This document shows positions 16,554 through 24,640 of a stretch of 39,846 nucleotides of DNA, piece by piece. The position numbers and the translations under genes were made by a program. A model generated the notes under the pieces. It had not been told where the DNA came from and made no database searches. It worked only from the letters and a program-made list of their open reading frames with translations. This DNA is from Rhizobiales bacterium Ga0077548 (GTDB lineage: Bacteria > Pseudomonadota > Alphaproteobacteria > Rhizobiales > Xanthobacteraceae). The DNA is taken from assembly GCA_001464215.1 (NCBI GenBank), contig LNEZ01000021.1, positions 1 to 39,846 of the forward strand, in the 5' to 3' direction. Positions within the stretch are counted from its first letter, which is position 1. Every line of letters starts with the position of its first letter.

Positions 16554-17954
16554 ATGCACGACATTAAGTGGATTCGCGACAACCTGGCAGACTTCGACAA
16601 GGCGCTGAAGCGCCGTGGGCTTAGCGCGGGGTCGCCTGACCTCCTCGCGCTCGACGAGAAGCGCCGGGCCGTGATCGCGAAGCTCCAGACCATGCAGGAG
16701 CGCCGCAACGCAGTCTCAAAAGAAGTGGGCGAGGCCAAGAAGGCGAAAGACGAAGCCCGCGCGACCAAGCTGATGGCCGAGGTCGGCAGCATCAAGGACG
16801 AGATGCCGAAGCTGGAGGCCGAGCAGCAGGCGATCGAGAAGAAGCTCGACGATTTGCTGGCCTCCATCCCGAACTTGCCCGCCGCCGACGTTCCGGACGG
16901 CAAGGATGAGACCGGCAACAAGGAATATCGCCGCCACGGGGCGATCCCGAACATGGCGTTCAAGCCGAAGCTGCATTTTGAGATCGGCGAAGCGCTCGGA
17001 TTGATGGATTTCGAGGCGGCGGCGAAGATTTCCGGCGCACGTTTTGTCGTTCTGAAGGGTGCTTTGGCGCGTCTCGAGCGTGCGCTGGGGCAGTTGTTCC
17101 TCGACGTTCACACCGGCGAGAACGGCTACACCGAAGTGAATCCGCCGGTACTCGTTAAGAACGAGGCGATGTTCGGGACTGCGCAACTGCCGAAATTCAA
17201 AGAAGACCAATTTCACGCTTCTAGCGTTCTCGACGCTAAAACTTTTCGCGAAAATATTGTTCCTGAGTTGCCCAAGAACGCGACTGTCGAACAGATAAGC
17301 GAAGCTTTAGATGGGATTCTCACGGCAATCCAAAATCGAACGCCGTATTGGCTCATCCCAACCGCCGAAGTTTCGCTCACAAACCTCGTCCGCGAAGACA
17401 TCACCGACGAAGCCAAGCTCCCGATGCGGCTTACCGCTTGCACGCCGTGCTTTCGCGCGGAAGCCGGTGCCGCCGGAAAAGACACGCGCGGCATGATCCG
17501 CCAGCACCAGTTCACCAAGGTCGAACTGGTCTCGATCACGACGCCTGAACAGAGCGGCGAAGAGCACGAGCGAATGCTGAAATCCGCCGAAAAAGTGCTC
17601 CAGAAACTGGGCCTGCATTATCGCGTGATGACGCTTTGCACCGGCGACATGGGTTTTGCCTCCCAGAAGACCTACGACATCGAGGTCTGGCTGCCGGGTG
17701 AGAACACCTACAGAGAAATCTCTTCCTGCTCGAACTGCGGCGACTTCCAGGCCCGCCGCATGAACGCGCGGTATCGCGCGAAGGACGCGAAAAGCCCGCG
17801 CTATGTCCACACGCTGAACGGCTCCGGTGTAGCGGTCGGCCGCGCGCTGATCGCGGTCCTTGAGAATTACCAGAACGAGGACGGCTCGGTCACAATTCCG
17901 GAGGCCTTGAAGCCCTATATGGGCGGCCTCACCAAGATCATGAAAGCGAACTGA
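16554..17954 (+). CDS. serS: seryl-tRNA synthetase with an extended loop before motif 2
   Basis: This 466-aa class II synthetase is clearly SerRS: an N-terminal antiparallel coiled coil (about residues 30-110), motif 2 ([14 protein letters not shown]), and motif 3 ([18 protein letters not shown]). It charges tRNA-Ser and tRNA-Sec. It is longer than the usual 425-430 aa. The segment between LPKF and LIPTAEV is 51 residues here against about 20 in E. coli (from memory), so about 30 residues are extra, near residues 219-263. The DNA of this stretch (17221-17340) is about 45% GC by hand count, lower than the flanks. The frame is intact. surE begins 1 base after the stop. Confidence 0.96.
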   Translation: MHDIKWIRDNLADFDKALKRRGLSAGSPDLLALDEKRRAVIAKLQTMQERRNAVSKEVGEAKKAKDEARATKLMAEVGSIKDEMPKLEAEQQAIEKKLDDLLASIPNLPAADVPDGKDETGNKEYRRHGAIPNMAFKPKLHFEIGEALGLMDFEAAAKISGARFVVLKGALARLERALGQLFLDVHTGENGYTEVNPPVLVKNEAMFGTAQLPKFKEDQFHASSVLDAKTFRENIVPELPKNATVEQISEALDGILTAIQNRTPYWLIPTAEVSLTNLVREDITDEAKLPMRLTACTPCFRAEAGAAGKDTRGMIRQHQFTKVELVSITTPEQSGEEHERMLKSAEKVLQKLGLHYRVMTLCTGDMGFASQKTYDIEVWLPGENTYREISSCSNCGDFQARRMNARYRAKDAKSPRYVHTLNGSGVAVGRALIAVLENYQNEDGSVTIPEALKPYMGGLTKIMKAN

Positions 17955-17955
17955 T

Positions 17956-18735
17956 TTGCGTATTCTCGTTACCAACGACGACGGCATTCATTCTTCCGGC
18001 CTCGATGCGCTGGTCCGCATCGCAAAGACGCTCACCGACGACGTCTGGGTCGTGGCGCCGGAGTTCGATCAGTCCGGCGTTTCGCACTCGTTATCGCTGT
18101 CCGATCCGCTTCGGCTGCGTAAAGTGGCCGACAAGCGCTTCGCCGTGAAAGGTACGCCGACCGATTGCGTGATCATGGGTGTGCGCCATGTGCTCGAAGA
18201 CAAGCGCCCGGACCTTGTGTTGTCGGGCATCAACCGTGGGCAGAATCTCGCGGAAGACGTGATCTATTCCGGCACCGTCGCGGGCGCGATGGAAGGCACC
18301 ATTCTCGGCATACAGGCGATTGCGCTGAGCCAGGCTTACGGCCCGGAGACGCGCGACAAGCTCGGCTACGACACGGTCGAGGCGCTCGCCCCGGACCTTC
18401 TCAAAAAGCTCCTGAAAGACCCGCTGCCGGTCGGCGTTTTGCTCAACATCAACTTCCCGGATTGCCGGCCGGACCAAGTCAAAGGTGTTGCCATCACGAC
18501 GCAGGGCCGCCGCGATGCCGAGTTGCTGATGGTCGACAAGCGTCAGGACGGCCGCGGCTTCCCGTATTACTGGATCGGCTTTCAGCGCATCAAACGCACC
18601 TTCTCCGACGGCAGCGATTTGTCCGCGATCGAACGCAAAATGATCTCGGTGACCCCGCTCAAAATCGACCTGACCGACAAGCCGTTCATGACAAAATTGG
18701 CTGCGATGTTCGACAAGAGCGAACTAACCACCTGA
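17956..18735 (+). CDS. surE: 5'/3'-nucleotidase SurE
   Basis: This 259-aa protein starts with a TTG (17956) that yields the invariant N-terminus [11 protein letters not shown]7, D8 and D9 belong to the metal site, with further ligands in SGVSHSLS and SGINRGQN. SurE dephosphorylates nucleoside monophosphates and is linked to stationary-phase survival. The TTG start is one base after the serS TGA, so translation is probably coupled. The order surE-pcm-nlpD matches the E. coli surE-pcm-nlpD(-rpoS) operon, but no rpoS follows here. Confidence 0.96.
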   Translation: MRILVTNDDGIHSSGLDALVRIAKTLTDDVWVVAPEFDQSGVSHSLSLSDPLRLRKVADKRFAVKGTPTDCVIMGVRHVLEDKRPDLVLSGINRGQNLAEDVIYSGTVAGAMEGTILGIQAIALSQAYGPETRDKLGYDTVEALAPDLLKKLLKDPLPVGVLLNINFPDCRPDQVKGVAITTQGRRDAELLMVDKRQDGRGFPYYWIGFQRIKRTFSDGSDLSAIERKMISVTPLKIDLTDKPFMTKLAAMFDKSELTT

Positions 18736-18757
18736 CCTGAAGGAGCTGCTGGCGCGG

Positions 18758-19435
18758 ATGGCGGACCGCAACAAGCGCGACGAGGAATTCGAGCGCAGAA
18801 ACGCGGAAGCGCGGATGGAGTTTTTGCTCTCCATGCGCCGCCGTGGCATTCGCGACGTGAAGGTCCTGCGCGCGCTGGAGCAGGTGCCGCGCGAGATTTT
18901 CGTCGAAGCCGAACACGCAAACGTCGCTTACGCCGATCAGGCGCTCCCGATCGACTGCGGCCAGACCATCAGCCAGCCTTATGTCGTTGCGACCATGACA
19001 GAGGCGCTGGATGTGGAGCCCGCCCATAAGGTGCTCGAAATCGGTACCGGCTCCGGTTATCAGGCCGCGGTTCTCGGTATGCTCGCGAAATCGGTCGTGA
19101 CCATCGAGCGCTATCGCACGCTCGGAGATTTAGCCTCCGCGCGGCTGCGCGTGCTGGGGCTGAAAAACGTCACCGTCCGCATCGGCGACGGCAGTTTCGG
19201 CGCGCCGGATGAGGCGCCATTCGACCGGATCATGGTCACAGCCGCGGCCGAAACCATCCCGTCAGCGCTTGTCGATCAGCTAGGAAATGGCGGCCGCATG
19301 ATCGCGCCGGTTGGCCCGCAGAACGGTGTCCAGGCGCTGCGCTTATTCACGAAAAGCGCAGGCAAGGTCGAGCATCTGGACCTGATGTCGGTCCGTTTCG
19401 TGCCGCTGGTCGAGGGCAAGGCGTCGGCCCTCTAG
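18758..19435 (+). CDS. pcm: protein-L-isoaspartate O-methyltransferase
   Basis: This 225-aa SAM-dependent methyltransferase starts repair of isoaspartyl residues in ageing proteins. The glycine-rich SAM loop is VLEIGTGSGYQAAVL; QTISQPYVVATMTEAL upstream and the FDRIMVTAAAETIP block downstream are characteristic. AGGAG lies 12 bases before the ATG; an in-frame CTG nearer to it is possible but less likely. It follows surE by 22 bases and precedes the NlpD-like gene. Confidence 0.95.
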   Translation: MADRNKRDEEFERRNAEARMEFLLSMRRRGIRDVKVLRALEQVPREIFVEAEHANVAYADQALPIDCGQTISQPYVVATMTEALDVEPAHKVLEIGTGSGYQAAVLGMLAKSVVTIERYRTLGDLASARLRVLGLKNVTVRIGDGSFGAPDEAPFDRIMVTAAAETIPSALVDQLGNGGRMIAPVGPQNGVQALRLFTKSAGKVEHLDLMSVRFVPLVEGKASAL

Positions 19436-19497
19436 GCGCGACCGCGCTTCTTAACCTTTGGCGGGGGCAGCGAAATTTCGTCCGGACCCCGTTTTTC

Positions 19498-19513
19498 TTA
19501 AGTCTGCGTTTAC
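19498..19513 (+). promoter_or_regulatory. possible CtrA-like box upstream of the nlpD-like gene
   Basis: TTAA (19498-19501), seven bases, then TTTAC (19509-19513) matches the alphaproteobacterial CtrA full site TTAA-N7-TTAAC with one mismatch. It lies about 50 bases upstream of the nlpD-like start. Such a short match can occur by chance. Confidence 0.25.
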
Positions 19514-19563
19514 CGGACAGAGCCTATTCCTCAGGCGTGTTGTTGCGTTCTGAGTGAGTAGTG

Positions 19564-20838
19564 ATGCGTACAAATTTGATGCGCTTCCGGGGAGCCTTGC
19601 TCGCCCGCTGTACCGCTGTCGCCGCCATTGGCGCTCTAGCTGCTGCTTGCAGCTCCGATGTGACGCGGTTTGACTCCAATCCGTTCGGCAACCGGCAGGA
19701 TACGACGGCGTCGATCCCGCAGCAGCAGAACAATTCCCAGATGCCGGCGCAGGTGCCGGGTCACCAGCTGCCGCAACGAAATCATGTCGAGACGCAGCCG
19801 CTGAACAATCCGCAGCAGCCGCCCGCCGCGAACTATCGCCCGAACACGTTGCCCGCGTCGCCCGCGCCGCAGGCGAAAAACAACCAGTTGAATGCGCCGC
19901 GCACCACGGCAGCCGTGAACGTCAATGACTGGTCGTGGGATGGCGGCCGCGCCGTCACCGTGGCGCAAGGAGAAACCGTCTATTCGATCTCGCGCAAGCA
20001 CAACGTGCCGGCCGAAGTCATTCTTCGTGCGAACAATTTGCAGAGCGCGAGTATGATCCAGCCGGGTCAGCGCATCGTGATTCCGGTGCGCCGTAACGCA
20101 AACGCGCCGGCGACCCAGAATACGCCAGTCGCAAACGCGCCGATGGGTACGCATACGACCGCTTCAGGCGATACAATCTACTCGCTGTCGCGCAAGTACA
20201 AAACCACGCCGCAGGCGATCGCGAATGCGAACGGATTGACGCTGTCGACGCAGCTGAAGATCGGCCAGCAGGTCAAGATTCCGTCGAGCAACCCGATTGC
20301 GAACACGCCGGCGCCACAGAAGAACGTGCAGACGGTTCCGCAGACGCCGCCGCAGCAGGTTGTGCAGAACGAGAACGTTCCGTCACCTGAGAATGTCGGT
20401 GTTGTTCGTCCGAACACGCCGCCCGCCGTGAACGATGCGCCGCGCGCACAGAATAACGGTCCAAGCTTCCACTGGCCGGTTCGTGGCCGAATTCTCTCGG
20501 CCTACGGCAAAAAGCCGAACGGCCAGCAGAACGACGGCATCAATGTTTCCGTGCCCGAAGGCACGCCGATCCGCGCTTCGGAAGACGGCGTGGTTGCTTA
20601 TGCGGGCAACGAACTGAAGGGCTTCGGCAATCTCGTACTCGTGCGCCATGCCGACAACTGGGTCACGGCTTACGCCCATCTCAGTACGCTGGACGTGAAA
20701 AAGGATCAGAAGGTGAAGCGTGGCGATATTATCGCGCGCGCGGGCCAGACCGGCGGCGTAACCTCGCCGCAGTTGCACTTCGAAATCCGCAAGGGTTCGA
20801 GCCCGGTCGATCCGGAAAAGCACCTCTCCGGAATATAG
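19564..20838 (+). CDS. nlpD: NlpD/DipM-like LysM-LytM lipoprotein, catalytic residues lost
   Basis: This 424-aa envelope protein has a signal sequence ending in LAAAC, with a likely lipidated C29, then a Q/N/P-rich linker. LysM1 spans about residues 131-175 (AQGETVYSISRKHNVPAEVI), LysM2 about 196-240 (ASGDTIYSLSRKYKTTPQAI), and a C-terminal LytM/M23 domain about 300-424. In active M23 enzymes the metal site is HxGxD plus HxH. Here these read NDGIN (323-327) and QLH, so it should not be an active peptidase. Degenerate LytM proteins (EnvC, NlpD, DipM) activate cell-separation amidases, so that role is inferred. Position after surE-pcm supports NlpD. A GTG one codon upstream is an alternative start. 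Confidence 0.9.
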   Translation: MRTNLMRFRGALLARCTAVAAIGALAAACSSDVTRFDSNPFGNRQDTTASIPQQQNNSQMPAQVPGHQLPQRNHVETQPLNNPQQPPAANYRPNTLPASPAPQAKNNQLNAPRTTAAVNVNDWSWDGGRAVTVAQGETVYSISRKHNVPAEVILRANNLQSASMIQPGQRIVIPVRRNANAPATQNTPVANAPMGTHTTASGDTIYSLSRKYKTTPQAIANANGLTLSTQLKIGQQVKIPSSNPIANTPAPQKNVQTVPQTPPQQVVQNENVPSPENVGVVRPNTPPAVNDAPRAQNNGPSFHWPVRGRILSAYGKKPNGQQNDGINVSVPEGTPIRASEDGVVAYAGNELKGFGNLVLVRHADNWVTAYAHLSTLDVKKDQKVKRGDIIARAGQTGGVTSPQLHFEIRKGSSPVDPEKHLSGI

Positions 20839-20844
20839 TTCGTC

Positions 20845-21087
20845 TTAGAAATTGATGACGCGAACCGTGCGCCCCTGCACCGAGCAGGTAGGCGCATAGG
20901 CGTGTTGGTCAAGCCGGCAATCGCTGGAACTGAGCTTGCGAGAACTTTCCGCAGCCGTGCTCTGCACAGGGTTGGAAACTGCGGTTGCTTCGCTGGGCGC
21001 CGGCATCAGCGCAATGGCAATCAGAAATGCCAGCATGATGCCGCCGAAAACCAGAAGTCTGGGGTAGAGCGAAAGTACGTCCTGCAT
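20845..21087 (-). CDS. small membrane-anchored protein, unknown function
   Basis: This 80-aa protein has one hydrophobic segment (about residues 11-29, LLVFGGIMLAFLIAIALMP), an S/A-rich middle and a C-terminal domain with two cysteines (C57, C68) that could form a disulfide. It is probably an inner-membrane protein with a periplasmic tail. I do not recognise a named family. It is convergent with the nlpD-like gene, with 6 bases between stops. A perfect EcfG-type promoter (21126-21150) stands about 40 bases upstream of its ATG, which supports it being a real, stress-induced gene. Confidence 0.7.
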   Translation of the reverse strand: MQDVLSLYPRLLVFGGIMLAFLIAIALMPAPSEATAVSNPVQSTAAESSRKLSSSDCRLDQHAYAPTCSVQGRTVRVINF

Positions 21088-21125
21088 GGTCTTGTGCCAG
21101 TCTTGAAAGCCGTATCTGAACGATC

Positions 21126-21150
21126 AACGCGCTTTTGCGCCGCAAGTTCC
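21126..21150 (-). promoter_or_regulatory. EcfG (general stress sigma factor) promoter
   Basis: On the minus strand GGAAC (21150-21146) is followed by exactly 16 bases and CGTT (21129-21126). This is the full consensus for the alphaproteobacterial PhyR-EcfG general stress response. The predicted transcript would begin near 21118, about 30 bases before the ATG at 21087. Confidence 0.65.
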
Positions 21151-21231
21151 TAAGGTCCATCAAAAATCGACCACTGGAACGATGGGAAAGCCCTCGGCGG
21201 CGGGCGATTGCGCTGGAATTGCTCCGGCGAG

Positions 21232-21660
21232 TTATTTCGCCCGGCCGTCGCAGCCCTCTGCGGTAACGCGGCATTCGCCTTGACGATCGCGGCCCGCGGT
21301 ATCTTCACAGCGCTGTGTGGCCTCCCGCCGTGCTCCAGCGAGCGTGTCGGCAATCGCCCAGCCGGCACCCGGCGTGCCTGCCTGCGGGTCGAGTGATACC
21401 GCTACGCATTGATCTCTGAACGTACGGATGAGTTTGCAGAGTTGCCGGGTCGCAGGCGGCGCATCCTGCGAATTCTGACACTCCCGGAGCGCGCGATCTT
21501 CAGCTTCGGCGTCGGTTTTGAAGTTATAGGAAATACCGCTCGAATAACCGTCTCTGGCAACGTCATTGGGTTCGGCGACCGCGATGGCGCCGGCGGCGAA
21601 AGTGGAGGACATGGATGCGAGCATCCCGAAGATCGTCGCCGCAGCGAGAAGTTTTTTCAT
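21232..21660 (-). CDS. DUF4189 secreted protein, copy 1
   Basis: This 142-aa protein has a signal peptide cleaved near STFAAGA and a DUF4189-type domain (AGAIAVAEPNDVARDGYS). Six cysteines are at positions matching those in the neighbouring paralog: RECQ, QLCK, DQCVAV, QRCED, GECRV and EGCDG. They could form three periplasmic disulfides. The ATG at 21660 is preferred over a GTG two codons upstream. It lies 43 bases downstream of copy 2 on the same strand, most simply a tandem duplication. Function is unknown. Confidence 0.83.
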   Translation of the reverse strand: MKKLLAAATIFGMLASMSSTFAAGAIAVAEPNDVARDGYSSGISYNFKTDAEAEDRALRECQNSQDAPPATRQLCKLIRTFRDQCVAVSLDPQAGTPGAGWAIADTLAGARREATQRCEDTAGRDRQGECRVTAEGCDGRAK

Positions 21661-21703
21661 TTGCACTTACCGGTGAATGTTACGTGTGAATTGGATGGCT
21701 TTT

Positions 21704-22126
21704 TTACTTCGCAGTTCCGTCGCAGCCGCCGTTGATCACGCGGCAGGCGTGCCCGCGGTTTCCGGCGGTTGCACGGCAATTCTCTAGCGCGGTGCGCTCG
21801 GCTTCGGCCTTGGTAGGTGCAATGGCATAGCCGGTACCGGTCGCGCCCGGTTCGATGTCGAGCGCGATCGTCACGCATTGGTTGGAAAAGCTTCGGACCG
21901 TCTTGCACAACGTTCGTACTGCCTCCGTGGCATCGGCCTTGTGGCGGCATTGTTCGAATGCACGGGCCTGCGCCACGTCTTCGTTGGATTGATTGACCGA
22001 CCAGCCGGAGGCAAAGCCGTCGGCCAGATCCTTCGGCTCGCCGATGACGAGCGCGCCGGCGGCGAATACCGGCGACGAAAATGTGAGAGTAACGAGCAGG
22101 CCAGTGGCCGCGAAAAAGTTCTTCAT
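21704..22126 (-). CDS. DUF4189 secreted protein, copy 2
   Basis: This 140-aa protein has a signal peptide ending near PVFAAGA and the same DUF4189 domain as its downstream neighbour. Conserved pieces include AGALVIGEPKDLADG, TLCKTVRSFSNQCVTIALD and CRVINGGCDG. All six cysteines align with those of copy 1. It is the upstream member of the pair and its ribosome site is weak. Nothing in the sequence shows a ligand or enzymatic role. Confidence 0.83.
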   Translation of the reverse strand: MKNFFAATGLLVTLTFSSPVFAAGALVIGEPKDLADGFASGWSVNQSNEDVAQARAFEQCRHKADATEAVRTLCKTVRSFSNQCVTIALDIEPGATGTGYAIAPTKAEAERTALENCRATAGNRGHACRVINGGCDGTAK

Positions 22127-22298
22127 GACAGCGCCCCAACGCCTCTGGAACAGAACGGATTAGCGAAGCCTAGCTTTCCTTTAAGCGCCCGCGCAAGAAC
22201 TTGCGGGCAACCGAATAGGGCCACGCGGGACGCCGTGTCGCGGCGACGCCTCCACCGAATTGGACGATAGAGCGCCGTCTGTAGCGCAGGGGATGGCG

Positions 22299-22499
22299 AT
22301 GAAGTTTGCGGTAATCGGGATCGCGCTGCTTGTTTGCGGCTGCACCCAACTCGCTTCCGAGAATCCGCCGCTGAACGCCACGGCGGAAGCCCGTTGTGCG
22401 GAGTTCAGCCGGATCGCAAATGATTTGACGACGACGGCCTATCGTCGTGCCGCGGCACTCGAGCAACTCAGGGCGCAGCGCTGTCCGGGGTACCAGTAG
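22299..22499 (+). CDS. small lipoprotein, unknown function
   Basis: This 66-aa protein has a short signal sequence with a lipobox-like VCGC (lipidated Cys15), then a helical domain with two more cysteines (C33 and C62). The ATG at 22299 is chosen because AGGGG lies 6 bases upstream; frames extending further upstream lack a ribosome site. It diverges from the DUF4189 pair. I do not recognise the family. Confidence 0.6.
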   Translation: MKFAVIGIALLVCGCTQLASENPPLNATAEARCAEFSRIANDLTTTAYRRAAALEQLRAQRCPGYQ

Positions 22500-22577
22500 C
22501 GCTCGGCGTACGATGCGTGATCTTGCCGATCCGCAGTCCCGCACATGACTAAGCTCGCCGGACGCTGAAGAAAGATC

Positions 22578-22605
22578 GGGCGCGGCCCGTGAGGGAGCCG
22601 CGCCC
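22578..22605 (-). terminator. terminator of the DUF3309 gene
   Basis: GGGCGCGGC (22578-22586) pairs with GCCGCGCCC (22597-22605), a perfect 9-bp stem with a 10-base loop. It lies just past the DUF3309 stop. The minus-strand 3' flank is moderately T-rich (ATCTTTCTTC). Confidence 0.65.
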
Positions 22606-22610
22606 GTTAC

Positions 22611-22775
22611 CTAGATCCTGCCCAGCAATACGAGGATCAGCAGGATAACGACCACGAGGCCGAGGCCGCCGCCACCGTAGTAGCCGGTGCCGTAGAATGG
22701 GCCACCGCCGAGGCCTGAAAAGCCGCCGAGCAAAATGATGACCAGAATAATCAGCAGGATTGTGCCTAAAGACAT
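22611..22775 (-). CDS. DUF3309 family small membrane protein
   Basis: This 54-aa peptide starts MSLGTILLIILVIILLGGFS, continues with a Gly/Tyr-rich turn (FYGTGYYGGGGLG) and ends in a second hydrophobic helix (LVVVILLILVLLGRI). Two helices flanking an aromatic/glycine loop are typical of DUF3309. GGAGG lies 7 bases before the ATG. Codon use matches the genome. Members are common in Hyphomicrobiales; function is unknown. A strong hairpin terminator stands just upstream (22800-22840), so it needs its own promoter in between. Confidence 0.82.
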   Translation of the reverse strand: MSLGTILLIILVIILLGGFSGLGGGPFYGTGYYGGGGLGLVVVILLILVLLGRI

Positions 22776-22799
22776 CGCCTAGCCTCCGTTCGCCTCTCC

Positions 22800-22880
22800 T
22801 ACAAAAAGAAAACCCGGAGGCGAGGCGCGCTCCGGGTTTTGGTGTCGGCCGCCCGGGGGGAAGGCGTTGCTTGACAGACA
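22800..22880 (-). ncRNA. candidate sRNA with C-rich loop and intrinsic terminator
   Basis: On the minus strand a short unit ends in a strong terminator: an 11-bp stem AAAACCCGGAG/CTCCGGGTTTT (22840-22830 and 22819-22809), then TTTTCTTTTT. No gene that it could terminate lies upstream. Before it, CGCC and GGCG (22866-22863 and 22853-22850), supported by an outer TGTC/GACA pair, form a hairpin whose loop reads TTCCCCCCG. A GGAAC box at 22908-22904 with CATT 16 bases on resembles an EcfG promoter with one mismatch and would start RNA near 22878. Size (about 75 nt) and C-rich loop recall alphaproteobacterial anti-Shine-Dalgarno sRNAs. This is inferred. Confidence 0.4.
22809..22840 (-). terminator. 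strong intrinsic terminator (minus strand)
   Basis: An 11-bp perfect stem with a 10-base loop is followed on the minus strand by TTTTCTTTTT. On the plus strand only four T's follow, so the minus direction is favoured. Confidence 0.8.
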
Positions 22881-22986
22881 TTCAATGCGCGAGCTGGAGG
22901 GAGGTTCCTGATCACGGCGGATTTATTTGTATGTGATCGACCGGAGGCGCAGGGGAACCCGGCGGCAGGAGCCGCGTTAGGTAGCC

Positions 22987-23196
22987 ATGCGAGTCCACGA
23001 ATATTGCCAGGCCAGCGCGGTCGAAGCCGTAAATAAGGCGAACGATCCGCTGCTTCCGTACACAGCGCGCGTCGAGTGGGCGCGTATTGCGAAAGTCTGG
23101 CAGGACGTGGCGCAGCAAAACAATCTGATTGAAGAACGCATCACAGTTGTTCGGCTGGGCAGAGGCTCGCCCGGACCGAACGATACAGTTCATTAG
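22987..23196 (+). CDS. small hypothetical protein
   Basis: This 69-aa soluble, helix-forming peptide (MRVHEYCQASAVEAVNKAND to NNLIEERITV) starts at an ATG with AGG about 6 bases upstream. The amphipathic pattern of two helices resembles small rhizobial proteins of unknown function, but no family is recognised with certainty. A stem TGCCGC-AAA-GCGGCA (23215-23229) follows the stop without a T-run. Confidence 0.5.
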   Translation: MRVHEYCQASAVEAVNKANDPLLPYTARVEWARIAKVWQDVAQQNNLIEERITVVRLGRGSPGPNDTVH

Positions 23197-23240
23197 TCGG
23201 TCTCCAGATTCCCCTGCCGCAAAGCGGCACTTCCACATCC

Positions 23241-23253
23241 TGACGTAGCGTCA
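23241..23253. promoter_or_regulatory. palindrome upstream of the MFS gene
   Basis: TGACG-TAG-CGTCA is a perfect 5-bp inverted repeat 65 bases upstream of the MFS start, a candidate operator. No regulator gene adjoins it. Confidence 0.3.
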
Positions 23254-23317
23254 ACTCACTTTGCTTCGCCAGTACGCGCGAAGCGGGCTATAGCTGTTCG
23301 CGTCAGGGGTGATCTTC

Positions 23318-24535
23318 ATGGCTGCGCGCGTCTTTTATGGCTGGTGGATCGTCGCCGCTTGTCTCGTCATCGCGATCCTGAGCTGGGGCTTGGGAATTTT
23401 CGGTGTCGGCGTTTCGATCTACGCGATCAGCCAGACGCGCGGCATTTCCGTCGGCTCTGTTTCGACCGCGTTCACGGTGTCGGCTATCGTTTCGGCGATA
23501 GCGTCGTTTTTCGTTGGCCCGCTGATCGATCGCTACGGCCCGCGTCTGGTGATGGCGCTTGGCGCGATCACGATGGCTGCAGGGATTGCACTCATCGGTC
23601 AGGTGCAGACGCTCGCGCACGCTTACGGCGCTTTCATTCTTTCCGGGCTTGGCAACGCGTGCCTATCGGTCACCGCTATCACGGCTGCGATCTCACCCTG
23701 GTTCGAGAAGCATCAGGGCCGAGCGATGTCGTCAGCGATGCTGGGCGCTTCCGTAGGCGGCATGAGTTCGACGCCGATACTTATATTTGGAGTCGAGAAG
23801 ATCGGGTTCTCCGCGACCATGCTTTGGGGCGCGGGTCTTATGCTTGCGATTGTCCTGCCGCTCGCGCTCTTCGTCATGAAGAAGAGTCCGACTGAGTTGG
23901 GGCTTTATCCGGATGGTGAACAGCCCCAAGCAAAGAACGAACAAGCGCCACCACGCTCCTTCAGCCGGGCAGAGGCGATAAGGACCGCAGCCTTTATCTC
24001 GCTTGTCGTTGCGTTTTCGCTTGGCCTTGGCGTTCAGGTTGGTTTTCTTACGCATCACGTCACGCTCTCTGTGCCTTTGCTCGGCGCAAGCGGTGCGGCG
24101 TTTATCGTTTCGATTACGGCAATCGCCGCCTTCCTTGGCCGTGTCGCGCTCGCGCGCTGGGCCGATCAGGTGGACTTGCGTGTCACGTCCGCAATCGTTC
24201 TTTTCGTGGCGGCGGTTTCACTGGAGGCGATAGCAGTACTGCCGCTGGTCTGGGTTCTGGTCGGCGCGAGCGTCGTTTACGGTTTGACTACAGGGAACGT
24301 AACTTCCCTGTCGCCGATTATCGTGCGGCGAGAATTCGGTGCGGGCGCCTTCGGTGCGATCAATGGCGCCGCCTGGATGGTGATCGGGATCGCTTGCGCG
24401 CTTGGGCCAGCGTTGTTCGGCTGGCTCTACGATTACTTCGGCGGCTATACGGTTGCACTGCACATAGCAGCGGCTCTCGACCTGATTGCTGCCGCAATTG
24501 TTTACGCGGGACGACCCCGGAAATCACTTTCATAA
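23318..24535 (+). CDS. MFS transporter
   Basis: This 405-aa protein has about 12 membrane helices and a central cytoplasmic loop near residues 190-215. After YGWWIVAACLVIAIL, the first half contains the MFS motif A variant GPLIDRYGPRLVMALG. The pattern resembles the oxalate:formate/monocarboxylate branch of the major facilitator superfamily; the substrate is not deducible. The ATG at 23318 is preferred to a GTG three codons earlier because AGGGG lies 8 bases before it. It stands alone between two small-protein genes. Confidence 0.92.
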   Translation: MAARVFYGWWIVAACLVIAILSWGLGIFGVGVSIYAISQTRGISVGSVSTAFTVSAIVSAIASFFVGPLIDRYGPRLVMALGAITMAAGIALIGQVQTLAHAYGAFILSGLGNACLSVTAITAAISPWFEKHQGRAMSSAMLGASVGGMSSTPILIFGVEKIGFSATMLWGAGLMLAIVLPLALFVMKKSPTELGLYPDGEQPQAKNEQAPPRSFSRAEAIRTAAFISLVVAFSLGLGVQVGFLTHHVTLSVPLLGASGAAFIVSITAIAAFLGRVALARWADQVDLRVTSAIVLFVAAVSLEAIAVLPLVWVLVGASVVYGLTTGNVTSLSPIIVRREFGAGAFGAINGAAWMVIGIACALGPALFGWLYDYFGGYTVALHIAAALDLIAAAIVYAGRPRKSLS

Positions 24536-24640
24536 GTACAAACGCGAAATTTTACGCGTCATTATCCAGACGCAATTTTTTAATTCGCTACGCTTTCGTA
24601 CTCCGGGAATCATTTCCGGGGGCGATGGAGGAATACCGAA

